From contig VJWN01000023.1 in NCBI GenBank assembly GCA_007644065.1, positions 321,434-385,433 of the forward strand: 64,000 bases of DNA, written 5' to 3'. This DNA is from Margaritispora aquatica (Eukaryota > Ascomycota > Leotiomycetes > Helotiales > Discinellaceae). The notes beneath the pieces were generated by a model. The model was not told the DNA's origin, did no database searches, and saw only the letters and a program-made list of their open reading frames with translations. Below are positions 36,556-47,186 of the stretch, one piece after another. Within the stretch, counting starts at the first letter, position 1, and the number at the start of each line of letters is the position of its first letter. Made by a program: the position numbers and the translations under genes.

Positions 36556-37789
36556 ATGCTGTGATCATGCTATTATTGGTGCTAGTTTGAGTTTCGTGGT
36601 ATGTAGGAATAGTTCTTTGATGCGTGATGAGCTCAGATGAGATGCGATAAGGTGGTTTTGGCTTTGGCTGGCTGGTTGGATGGGAGGATGGGTATACCGG
36701 ATATCAATGTCATAACTTGTAGTATGTGGATTGCAGTTCCTTTGCATGAATGCATATAGGTGCGTGTTGTAGGTGATCACGAATGAATTATAGCGAACTA
36801 GTTTAATGGCATTATTTTTGCTGTTTTTAAATTGCGGTATTGTCTTGCCAAACTCCAAAATTCTATCCTTTTCCTCGCATCTTCTAGTGCTAGCGTTGCA
36901 TTTTTGTTGGGCATTGAGTCTTTGGACACTACCTACTCTAGTCTTGTTCCTACTCTGATGCTAATGGACGGTTGGGTCTTTTCTCCATTTCGCTCTACCC
37001 GCGCTCGACTGTCAGCGACCTGCAGAGGTGATATGATAGCTCTAGCATCACTCAGCCGGTATCGTCATCTTCTCCGCGCGTTAATTTATTCTGTGCGTTG
37101 CTTTACAGGCTGCGGTTATACCGCATCTACTTTGACGGGGCCCCAAATTTCACAGCTCCGCCAGCTCGTTGTGATGGATGGGAACTGTAGATCTCGAGCT
37201 GGATCTCATATAGCGATAGATCAATTGTAATGCAGCTATCTACCCAATGATGACCTAATAATTATCTAGGGGCCGTTGACATGTCCTACTGTCTCCATTT
37301 ACGGGTAGTTGCAATGTAAGATTCCATGAAATAGATGTTGGCACCGTTCATACCACTTAGATATCTTGGTTGGAGACAAATGAACAACTCTAGCCTCGGA
37401 TGCTTTGCACCCTGGGCTCATTACTTCTTATATTAAATCTTAGCCCAGCTTCTCATCAATTCCACGAGATCGTTGTCGCTACCCGAAACCTAAGGCATTC
37501 TTGCCTTGACTAAGTGGGGATCGAGTACCTCTAGAGGACTTGCTAGAATGCTTTAAGCGAGACCTCTTAGATAATTTGGTCTAGGCCACTAGCATCTCAA
37601 GCATTTTAATTTGAACTGATCCTTCAAGATGTATTTTCTTCTCTCAATAGTGTTTCTTCTTTCTTCATTTACGATTCCACATTTACAGCGTCTATTCGAC
37701 ATCCTCACATCAATCACCTCACCACAAACACAACAATCGCCAAAAACCCACTCTCGCCAATATCTACACTTCACATCTCGACAGCAAAT
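36556..37789. other. Intergenic region
   Basis: About 1.2 kb between two plus-strand genes. A 132-residue frame at 36832-37230 has no family likeness, and I do not call it. The region is AT-rich near 37230-37620. Confidence 0.45.
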
Positions 37790-38881
37790 ATGTCTTCCTT
37801 TCATTCGAATAAGCAATCAAATACGACAACGACTTACAAGAAGTGGCTTGATAAGTCTAATACTGGTATCGGCGTCATTTTACATCTCAAGGCGTATACC
37901 GGAATCGAACAACCGATCAAGTGTGTCAAACCATCATGCCATTGCAGAGGCAAAACACTTGATCGTAGGGGTATGGGACACCCAGCTCTAATCTTATCGT
38001 TATGGGACGAGAGACAGAGCGGTGGAGAACAAATGGCCCTCATTGGAATAGTAAGTTATCCTCGCTGAACATCAACATCACATCCATTCTTGAGTCCTCT
38101 TCGGAGGCCTCTCTACACATACACACACTCTCTCCGCATCTTTGTCGAGCTTCTCCCCCTCGAGTTAGATTGCTCTCTCCTCCTCTCTCTAACATCCTCA
38201 ATTTGAAGCTTCTCTACAATAAGTTGGATGACACGCTCTCTCGCGTCCTTCTCAAGCTTCCTCTCATTGACTTGGATGTCACGCTTCCTCGCATCCAAGT
38301 CAATTGAGCCCATGGATCTCTCTTGGCTCTCGAGCTTCTCCTCCTCGATCGATGCCAAGTTCGACTCTCCCGACGCCTATTAGTATAACCGTAGCTAAGT
38401 CCTTGCAATCATTTTCACGATGGCTTACATGCTATAGATATCTGGGAATCCCTACCCCACCCCCGGCGCGAAACCAATTCGAATCTTCCGATCAAACGAA
38501 ATCGCCAAGAATAACGAAGAAGCAATCTGGCTGGAAGGCATGGGAACCATGTCAAAAGTTTCCTACCTCCAGCTCGACCACGTCTACCGAGTTCCTTTCT
38601 CCAAACTCTCACCCTTCTGCGCCACCCCCTTCGCCAATCGCATCTCCTCAAGCTACTATCAAAGCTTGATGGAACAATACAACCTGGAGCCACAGGCGTA
38701 CGTCACAACAAATTTCCTCCGAGGTAAAAATACATACGATCCCAACCTCGACAATACGACACTTTCTACTACTATCATCAAGACACCAACTATCACACAA
38801 CAACCCACAACAACATTCCTCACCCCGGTACTGACTAAGCTTCAAGGGCAGTGGCTCGCCCCTCTGATGCTGATCAATTAG
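37790..38881 (+). CDS. Unknown protein, two exons with an unusual intron
   Basis: Not recognised by name. Exons 37790-38050 and 38438-38881 are joined by a 387-nt intron (GTAAGT...GCTATAG, phase 0), giving 234 residues. Joining yields GHPALILSLWDERQSGGEQMALIGI followed by ISGNPYPTPGAKPIRIFRSNE, then EEAIWLEGMGTMSKVSYLQLDHVYRVPFSKL, which read as one small beta-rich domain with several aromatic residues. A GHP...ILS start followed by strands occurs in lineage-specific fungal proteins of unknown role, but I cannot tie it to a function. One cluster, CVKPSCHCRG, has three Cys and a His. No signal peptide or membrane segment. The intron is far longer than the others nearby and contains an antisense coiled-coil frame. 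A 53-nt tandem repeat begins 30 bases after the stop. Confidence 0.6.
38113..38358 (-). other. Antisense coiled-coil open frame within an intron
   Basis: On the minus strand, inside the intron of the unknown gene, an 81-residue frame reads as a charged heptad-like helix (EEEKLESQERSM, DARKRDIQVNERKLEKDAR, EKLQIEDVRERRREQS). Such regular E/K/R composition is not expected of random intron sequence. It may be a fragment of another gene inserted in inverse orientation. I see no start context or domain that would make it a gene by itself. Confidence 0.3.
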
Positions 38882-38910
38882 ACATCAATACTGGATGAAA
38901 ATAATAATAA

Positions 38911-39016
38911 GGTGGAGTTCAGGGCTGACAACCTTGAGCTCAGAGAGGAGGATCATTTAGGAGGGTGGAGTTCAGGACCAACGTCTTGAGCTCAGAGAGG
39001 GGGATAATTTGGGTCA
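38911..39016. repeat. Two-copy tandem repeat of 53 nt
   Basis: Two adjacent copies start at 38911 and 38964, each beginning GGTGGAGTTCAGG and sharing CTTGAGCTCAGAGAGG followed by GGATCATTT or GGATAATTT. They differ at several bases between these blocks. They lie just after the stop codon of the unknown gene and may be part of its 3' region. Confidence 0.75.
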
Positions 39017-39749
39017 TATGTCAAAGCATTTACACAGCGAGAAGGAGTAAGGATGATGCCATTGTAAGCGGGCAGGTGACACTATTGTTTTTTTCAATCT
39101 TTTTCAATAATGAGGGATGACGGAATGATGGGATGATTCATGGGTTACGGTTTAAGCGTTATGAATTATGATTGATGGATGATGGATATGATGGAATTTT
39201 GGTACAAATTTGGTTATTTATATCAAGAGGTTCTGGAAGGGGCAGGGAATGCGGGCATACAGAACCTTAGAAGAGTTGACACAGCATCAGTGTTAGTTTT
39301 TCAATCAGAAAGATGAATCTGAACTTTACTGTCTTGTTGCTTCAAAGTGATCGCTTTGTTTCGGTCATTTTAACGTGTAACTCACTCCTTGTGTGAAATC
39401 ACTCAATCGAGTAACAGATCTATATCGATGAGAAATCCATTTTCAAAAAACTAAGATAAATCAAATACACAGACTCTAAACTTTGATCTATACTTTATTT
39501 CCCCTGCTTCCTTACGTCGAAAAGAAATTAAATTTGAAGTTGTAACTCGTGCTTCCCTTGGCTATCGATATTGAAGGACAGACGATCCAGTTTTCTGCCA
39601 CAGTCTTCCGCCTGCAACCCCGCGCTTGCGCCGCAGTTCAAGCGATCACACAACCGCCAACCAAAAATATTAAATGATTTCATCACCACAATCTCCATGA
39701 AAACAGCAAAAAATTGTGAGAGCATACACGGCTAGGCCGTATCGGGTAT

Positions 39750-39860
39750 AGGTCGATCTGGGATTCGAACCCGGGTCCCCGGAAACGCTGTTGAGCTCAG
39801 GACATGAAACCTTGAGATCTAGTCAAAATCCGATGTGATAACCAACTACACTAACTGAAA
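39750..39860 (-). tRNA. tRNA-Gln(UUG)-like gene with intron, probably degenerate
   Basis: Read on the minus strand: A box TAGTGTAGTTGG and D arm GTG...CAC; anticodon stem TCGGA pairing with TCCGG across a loop TTTTGA that contains anticodon TTG; an intron of about 38-40 nt after the anticodon; and B box GGTTCGAATCC in the T arm. The 5' acceptor strand (TTTCAGT) pairs poorly with the 3' strand (ATCGACC): positions 1, 2 and 5 do not match. The T stem has one C-A mismatch. Both internal promoter boxes are intact, so it may still be transcribed, but the broken acceptor stem argues for a pseudogene or a tRNA-derived repeat. Confidence 0.5.
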
Positions 39861-42605
39861 TTTGTTAGTTTTGAACAAATCGAAGCAGTGCGCGTTACTT
39901 ACTCAACCGGCTGTGTTTTTGAAGCAACGTTTGGACTTTGAATCTAAGTACCCTTAGTACGTAATTTCCAAGTTTTCGCCTCTCGCTAAAGAACATGAAT
40001 GACACAACGGAATTACATATTCAAATCACTTTTCAAGAAAGATTATTTGCGCAACAAGCAAATTTTACCCAACTCAACATTGTGGATTGTTATTTGATTC
40101 TTTCTTTAATGATGTTCTTTAATTGCAACTTCAGTAAAACCAAAACCTACAGCCGAAAGTATGTCACACAGCGCCGTTCACAAACCAAAATGACTACATA
40201 CATCCACTCGCTTTTAAATCATGATGGAAAATTGCATCGCAGTCAAGTCTCAAAGTTTTGACCTTCATCTGAAAGTGCACTGTGATTTTCACTTCGCCTT
40301 ATTGGAAAAAAGTAGCGCCAACCATAACTCTTTCTAGATCCGATCCCTTGCGAGCTTCTGACGATTCAATCTTCCAGATGGTCTGAGTGAAAGCTGCTAT
40401 GCTTCGAAATTGCGAGGAAGAACGCATCCGAATATTTTCATATCATGATTCAATTTGAGTCCAAAAATACACATACGGACAGTCGAACAAAGGAGTGACG
40501 AAGCTGATGGCTGGTATAGGAAGGAAAAAGCCCGTGAACATCAAACTCCAGATCTCGAATGTTCCAGCCCCGAGTTGACAAACTTCGTGCTTTCATAGTA
40601 CTGTCTTCCTAACTTGGAGGGTGTCCGAAAGTACCTTGGAAGCAGTTAGCTTATTCCGCTCTCAGTTGGCCGTTCACCAAAGATGTGACAACTTGAGTTT
40701 GGGGATTTCCTGCAAGAGGTATTTGCCGTCGACACGAAGCCAATCAAAAATGCAATTGTATTCGATAGTGTCATGCAGGTGTGACATCCACATTGAGACT
40801 ACTGATGGTGCTGCTTCTGCCGATTTGAGAAATGTTGCTTACTCTAAAGTTCACCGAATTTTAAGTGTGCATCGCTTAAAATGATTTATTTCAAATTCAT
40901 CTTAGGGCTTGCCAGAAGGAACACGAGAACGCTGAAATAACAATTCACATTGTGCATTGCTTCTTTCTGTGTAAGATCCTGATCTTGATCTTTCATAAAC
41001 ATCAACCTCATATCATCTAGAGGCCTCGCAATACTCGCTACCTCGTGAGAAAATGAAGCCTTGAGGCGAAGCTTAATTTAGAGGCGTCAAGCTTCTGATG
41101 GTGGGAGATGTCTCAAAGGAGAAGATTACCCCGGATGCAGAGACCATTTTCCGAGGTGACGCGTAACAGTACGGACCCCCACTCTGTCGAAATCTTGAGG
41201 AGGAGCCACCGAGTGGCCCGATGCACGATCTGAACTTGAGTTGAAGCTTCTCCTTCGCCTCCTTTTCGGACGTTAAGCGTTGAAAGATGGAGACGAAGTA
41301 ATCAAAACACGGCCCATCCCGCAGCACTTCTGAAATAGGCGAGTGAATAAAACCTCCGGAAGACTAGGATACATCTGATATCTTAGAGCTCCATCTGGCT
41401 TTTGATCTTTAAAAGTTGCACACTTCAATCTTTGAGCAATATGAAAGGCAGACTTACAATAATATAAACCTTCTTAACAAATGTTAGCCTTCCGCAATCA
41501 ATTGAGTTATCAGAGGTGTACTGTATATTATGGTGATTCATTGACGCAATATTGCCACAGCTGTCTCAATTGGGACTAGCTGTCATGCAAGCTCGTTTCT
41601 ACGATGCTTCTTCGCTTCTCTCGGGACCGAAGTGTTGTGCAAGCATTCCTTTGCAAGCAACGTGAGACGATATAGCCAGGGACCCATGAAACAAACAAAG
41701 ACGCGTACCATCATCATGGGTTTGCGAGAACGTTCCGGCGTGAGGTGCCTTACAGGTTCACTCGGATGCATATGCCTAATTACATTGAAATCGGTGCTTA
41801 CTAGCCCATTGCGAGGGAGAAAGAATCCATCCGTCTCTGGGCTGGAGTTCTCGCTTCAAGGATGAAGGTTGCGAGGTTCTGGATGTTTCTCATGATCTTA
41901 GATTAGTGAACAGATGGTGGCCTGACATACTGATGTTCATGTTCTCTGGTAGGCCCTCAGAATACCGATTATGTTCCCTCTAGCTAATGAATTATGAGAA
42001 CAACCCAAGCAAGTCTAGAATGAACTCATATAGGATACTGATCCTATGTCTCGTAAGTAAAGTTTCTTCAACAGAACCCCACCAAGCCTGTGGATGTATA
42101 ACAAACGATGCTATTGTCAGTCAATATTCCACAGTTATGTGATGCATCTTGAGACCCCACCAAGGTCCGCTCGAAAAGCAAGTTTCTTGATGAACGACTT
42201 GTTCGTCTGACTGTTGAATGTTCGCACTCGCATTGCTCGCAAGTCTGAAATCTGCTGCAAGGAGCAGTATACGAAAATCCCATCCAATAAAATGTGTTCG
42301 TGGCTTCGCCGTGTGCCCCTGGAATCTTGAGACTCGTCACTGGTGAGAAATTTGAGTAACTTTAATCCAACTCGGGGACGCAATGATCTGACAAAGTAGC
42401 AAACAGGTATGATGTCCGACAAGTCAAATCTCATTTGGGCAGAAGAAGTTCGCGCTCAAACTCTGAAGGTTGGATAGTACGTACTTCGCTCGGAGACCAG
42501 CTAGATTTGAGATCTCAATCGCACGAACCTGTTCATATTGTCAGGGGGTTGTAAGTAAGCACATCCAAATTCGGCAACCATGAGAACGTATGCCACCGGA
42601 GAACT

Positions 42606-42614
42606 GATATATAA
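42606..42614 (+). promoter_or_regulatory. TATA box of the laccase gene
   Basis: The sequence TGATATATAAGTC carries a TATATAAG core about 190 nt upstream of the laccase ATG. The intervening leader is pyrimidine-rich (TTTCTCAAT repeats and CCTCG), as usual for a fungal gene. Confidence 0.5.
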
Positions 42615-42804
42615 GTCTAAAGAATCTGTTGTTTCTCAATATTTCTCAATCCATCGCATCTGGAGTTCTCGTTTCTCCGTCCGTTCTTTGTCTTTTACGA
42701 ACTCTTTGCAGTTCCCACAGTCGTTAATATTTCCCCCTCGTTGAGCATTCCTATCCTCGCTTACCTCACTGAATACCCTTGCACGACCTTAATACACACT
42801 TAAT

Positions 42805-45109
42805 ATGAAGTCCCCTTTCACTCTTTGGGCATTAGCCACCTCCACCTTCGGAAGTATCGCAAGCGCATCCGTCATTCCAACAAAGGACATCAGTGTCAAG
42901 CGCGCATCATGTGAGAATACCGCAACATCACGTGGATGTTGGGGCGACTATGACCTTAACACGAACTGGTCAGTACTTGATTCTGAAGTTCCGTATGCAC
43001 TGCTAAATAATTTCAAGGTACGATGTGACTCCATCTACTGGGGTCATTCGTGAGTACTGGCTCACGGTTGACAACATCACTGTCGGACTTGATGGATATT
43101 CTCGCTTCGTCTTGGCATATAATGGAACAGTTCCTGGGTAAGAATATCTGCCGTACTACGACCTTCAAGAATAAGAATTGACTTTATTGTGCGACAGTCC
43201 AGCTTTGATTGCAGATTGGGGAGACACCTTTGTTGTTCATGTCACTAATAATCTGGCTGTTAATGGAACATCTGTTCATTTCCACGGCATTCGTCAACTC
43301 GCAAATTCCCAGTACGATGGAGTTCCTGGTGTTACGCAATGCCCAATTGCTCCTGGGAAAAGCATGACTTATACCTTCCCTGCAACTCAATATGGATCAT
43401 CCTGGTACCACAGTCACTACACTCTTCAATATGGTGACGGCTTGTACGGTCCCTTGATTATCAATGGCCCCACGAGTGCAGACTATGATGAAGATGTAAG
43501 TTGGTTCTCTTTCTATTTCTCCTTTTTGAGACAATTTGGTCGTTTCATTCGCTGGAAAAAGAATACACAACTGATACAAGTCTTTTCAATTAGCTCGGAG
43601 CACTATTCGTCCAAGATTGGAACCATGTTCCAGCTGAACAGATATGGGATAAAGTCCGAGCAGGAGGACCACCAAGTAAGTCTCTGTCACCTCGATCTAC
43701 AGATCCATGTCTTAAAACCACCGTTCTTAACCCCTGTCCTTTTCAATCCCTCAATAGATTTGGGACAATGAGCTAACTTGAATCTCCCTCGAAATAGGCA
43801 TGGACAATATCCTCATCAACGGAACAGCCCCATATAATTGCGTTGGAAGCACTGATGCTAAGTGTATTGGTGGTGGAACATACTGTAAGCGCCCTTTCCG
43901 CGATGATAAATTTCCTGCGAAGACAAATCGAGGAGCGGTAACCAGTCATTTGGCTTCCAAAACCTATCTTGAAGATGTCCCCCTAGCATTTCGTGTTCAA
44001 AATATCATGCTAACTATTTAAAGTCGAGACAGAATTCATCTCTGGCACTAGCTACAAGATCCGTGTCATCAATGTTGGTGTTGATTTGACCATCCGGTTT
44101 CAGATTGACCACCATGACTTCCAAGTTGTGGCCATGGATCTCGTTCCAATCGTTCCATATACCACTGACAATCTTCTTGTTGGCATCGCTCAGCGTTATG
44201 ATATCATTGTTAACGCAAACGCAACTGACAATGGCAACTACTGGCTCAGAGCAGGTAAATACACTAGCACTCAATTGAATTCCAAGTTTCGCTAACGTGC
44301 TATTAGTGGTTCAAACAGGGTGTCAAGGAAATCTTGGTGCAGCGAATGCTGTTGGTATAATCAGATACAGTAAGTGACCGGTCCTCTCTTTCTTGGGTGT
44401 CCTACTAGAGCTTGACAACTAACATCTTGAAGACAGCTCCTCAACCGCCAACCCTACCACTACGCCAGCGACAACCTATGCATCCTCTTGCCTTGATGCA
44501 CCACTCGCCTCCTTGGTACCATATCTTCCTCTCAATGCCACACCATCGACTCTCACTCCCATCGCTATTACTTCCAAGAACGGAGACTGGTTGATCAACG
44601 GCGGCGTGCTTGCGGTAAATTGGTCCGACCCCACAATTCTGATGGAATATCAAAACGAATCAATCTTCCCTACCGATTACAACGTCTTTGAGCTACCCAC
44701 TGCAAACACCTGGGTTTCATTCCTCATCACTGCTACAGGACCCGGTAATCGCCACCCGCTTCATCTCCACGGCCACGATTTCTGGATTCTGGGTCAATCT
44801 TCATCAGCCTACAGTGCCACCACATCAGTTCTGAACTACGTCAATCCCCCTCGTAGAGATGTTGCCACCCTAATTCCAGGCGGCTATTTGGTCATCGCAT
44901 TTCCAACTGACAACCCGGGATCCTGGCTCATGCATTGTCACATCGCATGGCATGCGAGTGAAGCCCTCGCTTGGCAATTTGTCGAACGCGAGGATGAGAT
45001 CACTTCGACATTGGCTGATCCAGAAGGATTCCTCGAAGTGTGTGCCGCTTGGGATGATTACTACTATGACGTTCCTTCACCACCCCAACTGGATGACTCT
45101 GGAATTTAA
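42805..45109 (+). CDS. Secreted laccase (ascomycete multicopper oxidase)
   Basis: Oxidises phenols with reduction of oxygen to water, outside the cell. Eight exons: 42805-42968, 43018-43137, 43198-43495, 43594-43675, 43798-43884, 44024-44254, 44307-44369 and 44433-45109, giving 573 residues. Intron 1 (GTCAGT...TTCAAG, 49 nt) must be removed to read [18 protein letters not shown]; left in, the frame breaks later. Introns 5 and 6 have CTAAC branch sites. Seen: signal peptide ([21 protein letters not shown]), a KR site at 32-33 that could be cut by a Kex2-type protease, and all four copper motifs: HFHGIRQ (about 121), WYHSHY (about 164), [11 protein letters not shown] (about 456) and [12 protein letters not shown] (about 516). 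The residue ten after the motif Cys is Leu, the usual ascomycete axial position. The C-terminus is DSGI, matching the plug seen in ascomycete laccases. No broken exon. It is convergent with the P450 gene. Confidence 0.92.
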
Positions 45110-45539
45110 CTGGTAAATGATGAAATTGGAGTGGAGTTGAGGTCGCTTTTGCTTTTCGATTTGATTGCGAAAACTTGATGATTCATGTTTGCTTAGACTG
45201 CATTTTCTTTGGTTGATAGAAGCCAGATAATCCCGCATGCATGGGCATATATGAGTTATATATTTGGCAGATGTTGATATACATTAATATAAGGATCCTC
45301 ACCCCAATTCATCGTACTTTGATATTATACCTCTTTTCTAGTATAACTCTTCCGGTGCTACAGTCTACAACGCGAAAGCGAGTATTCTTTTAGAAATCGT
45401 GTTTTAGTCAAACAACTTTCTAAGTATGCTCAATCACTCTTTGATACGAGAGAATACAAGAATTATCTCAATACAGATTTGTCAACAAATGCGTGAGCCA
45501 AACAGGGCCTGCACGTTATTGCATTTCCAAGCTGATTTC
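45110..45539. other. Convergent intergenic region
   Basis: About 430 bp between the 3' ends of the laccase and P450 genes. AT-rich, with no coding sequence seen. Confidence 0.5.
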
Positions 45540-47186
45540 TCAAGCTTTAACAGTATACATTCTCACCTTCACTGCGAGAGGCGCGCTAGTAATCGTATAC
45601 TTATATTTGACAGCAACCTCTGTATCCAAATTCTCTAACTGATCAAACCTCTGTACCATCCTCGCAACAACGTACCCAGCCTCAGTCAACGCATACTGCT
45701 GCCCAAGACAGATCCTCGGCCCACCATTGAAAGGCAAATAGTTCCATCCATGCCGAGAATTTATCCAACGATCAGGATTGAACTCCTGGGCATCTTCACC
45801 CCAGAGATCCTTGCGACGATGCATCCAATGAGTTGAATAGGTGACTGTTCGACCTTTTGGGATGTATACTGGACTTTTCCCATCGACTCCTCCTCCGGAT
45901 GGGATAGAAGTATCTTTGTTAGAGGCGCGACTGTTCACTGGTACGGAAGGGTATAATCGCAAAACCTCTTTCAGAACGTGCTGGAGATAGGTGCATGCTT
46001 TCAAGCTCGCGAATGAGAAGTGTTCCGTATTGTCGTAATTGCCGAAACTTTCGAGAATCGTTGTTCTGAGCTTCTTGTAGATTTCGGGGTGGCGAGCCAA
46101 GCACCAAAATGTCCATCCAAGCAATCCTGCAGTGGTGTCTCGTCCCGCAAGCAGGATATTCAGCAGTTGACTGCGAAGTTCAACCGGATCTTTGGTCGAT
46201 TTGACTAGCTCATCCAAGAAAACATATTTTTGGCCACTGCTTTCCTCGACAGATTTAGACGTCTTCTTTGCCAAAGCCATTTGCACGCAGTGATCAGCAA
46301 ACGCATGGACAGTTTGACAGTTTTCAACAAAAGATCTGGGTGAGTAGAGATAATAGAGCTCGCCCAACCGCAGTCTAATTCCTAGCACGCTGGTTGCATC
46401 GTCAAGGGCTTGAGCAATCGATTTGAGACTCGACTTGCCACTGACTTCTCTTTGACCTGAGCTTAATAGTGCATCATTTTGTGCTCCTGCACTTTGTCCG
46501 AAGAGAAATTCCGTGGCAGAGTCCATCGTGAGGCGGAAGAACAAAGCTGATAGTTCGATGTCGGCAGTCCAGCCCGAAGGTTGTACCAGGATATGCTTGA
46601 ACATTAGTTGCACATGGCTTTCCAATGAATCAAGGTTGGCAATGTTGTCTCGCGCAAATTGAGGGCGCAGAAGTGCGCGAGAGTGAGACCTATACAAAGG
46701 TTGTTAGCTATATGTTTGTCTCTCTTCTATAGCCAGTATATCGTTGAATACATGATTGGGTTTGACTGACCAAAAAGCTCCATCCGAACTGAATATCCCA
46801 CGTCCTAGTAGTGGGTACACGTTATCATTCCTGGCCTCTCCGAGTTCAAAGTCCTGAAACTGGCTCGCCAAAATGGCTTGGACATTCTTTGGATCCGTTG
46901 TCAAGATCGACGTATCGCCCAAGATGGATATCTCGATTGTCGAAAGATCTTCAGGTGCAAGCACACTGAGAAGCATGTTGGGCGTCTCATTTCGCTTGTC
47001 GGCTTGAGAGAGATCCCATATTTGGTCTAATCCAAGTGGCCATCTATTTGTGTAGAAAGGAGCTGGTTGACAACCAAGGTTTTTAGCATTTCGTGCATGA
47101 TAGCGACTTGATTTGTACCGCTTGTAAACTGAGAATATTGTATAAGATGCGAGGAAGCATAAGACAGTGATGACAATGATCTGCAT
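45540..47186 (-). CDS. Cytochrome P450, CYP52-like
   Basis: Haem monooxygenase of the microsomal type, with the closest feel to the CYP52 group (fatty acid or alkane omega-hydroxylases). Exon 1 is 47186-46771 and exon 2 is 46689-45540, with an 81-nt intron GTCAGT...GTATAG joining GAFW to SHSRALLRPQF, giving 521 residues. I start at ATG 47186 (MQIIVITVLCFLASY), since this gives an N-terminal membrane anchor; the frame runs further upstream to 47330. Seen: I-helix LLAGRDTTAGLLGW with the oxygen-binding Asp-Thr; K-helix EVLRLYP; and the haem site FNGGPRICLGQQ with Cys near 463. RGIFSSDGAFW and HSRALLRPQFARD are characteristic of CYP52-type proteins. The redox partner is the general P450 reductase, not seen here. 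The substrate cannot be told. It lies between laccase and GMC oxidoreductase genes. Confidence 0.9.

Larger units (their letters stand above)
38882..42804. other. Gene-poor, AT-rich block
   Basis: Nearly 4 kb without a protein gene I can support. It holds a 53-nt tandem repeat, a tRNA-like gene with damaged ends, and otherwise short frames on both strands. It separates the housekeeping part of the window from the laccase/P450/GMC group. The last 200 bases are the laccase promoter. Confidence 0.5.

Noticed and set aside
36832..37230. 132-residue plus-strand frame after Scc3
   Set aside because: Composition not protein-like, no family likeness, no intron links found.
41073..41327. 84-residue minus-strand frame in the gene-poor block as an element remnant
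   Set aside because: No motif of a transposase, integrase or reverse transcriptase; nothing beyond a short open frame.
43178..44021. Laccase as a pseudogene with frameshifts
   Set aside because: All apparent breaks vanish when seven short introns with good splice sites are removed; every copper motif is intact.
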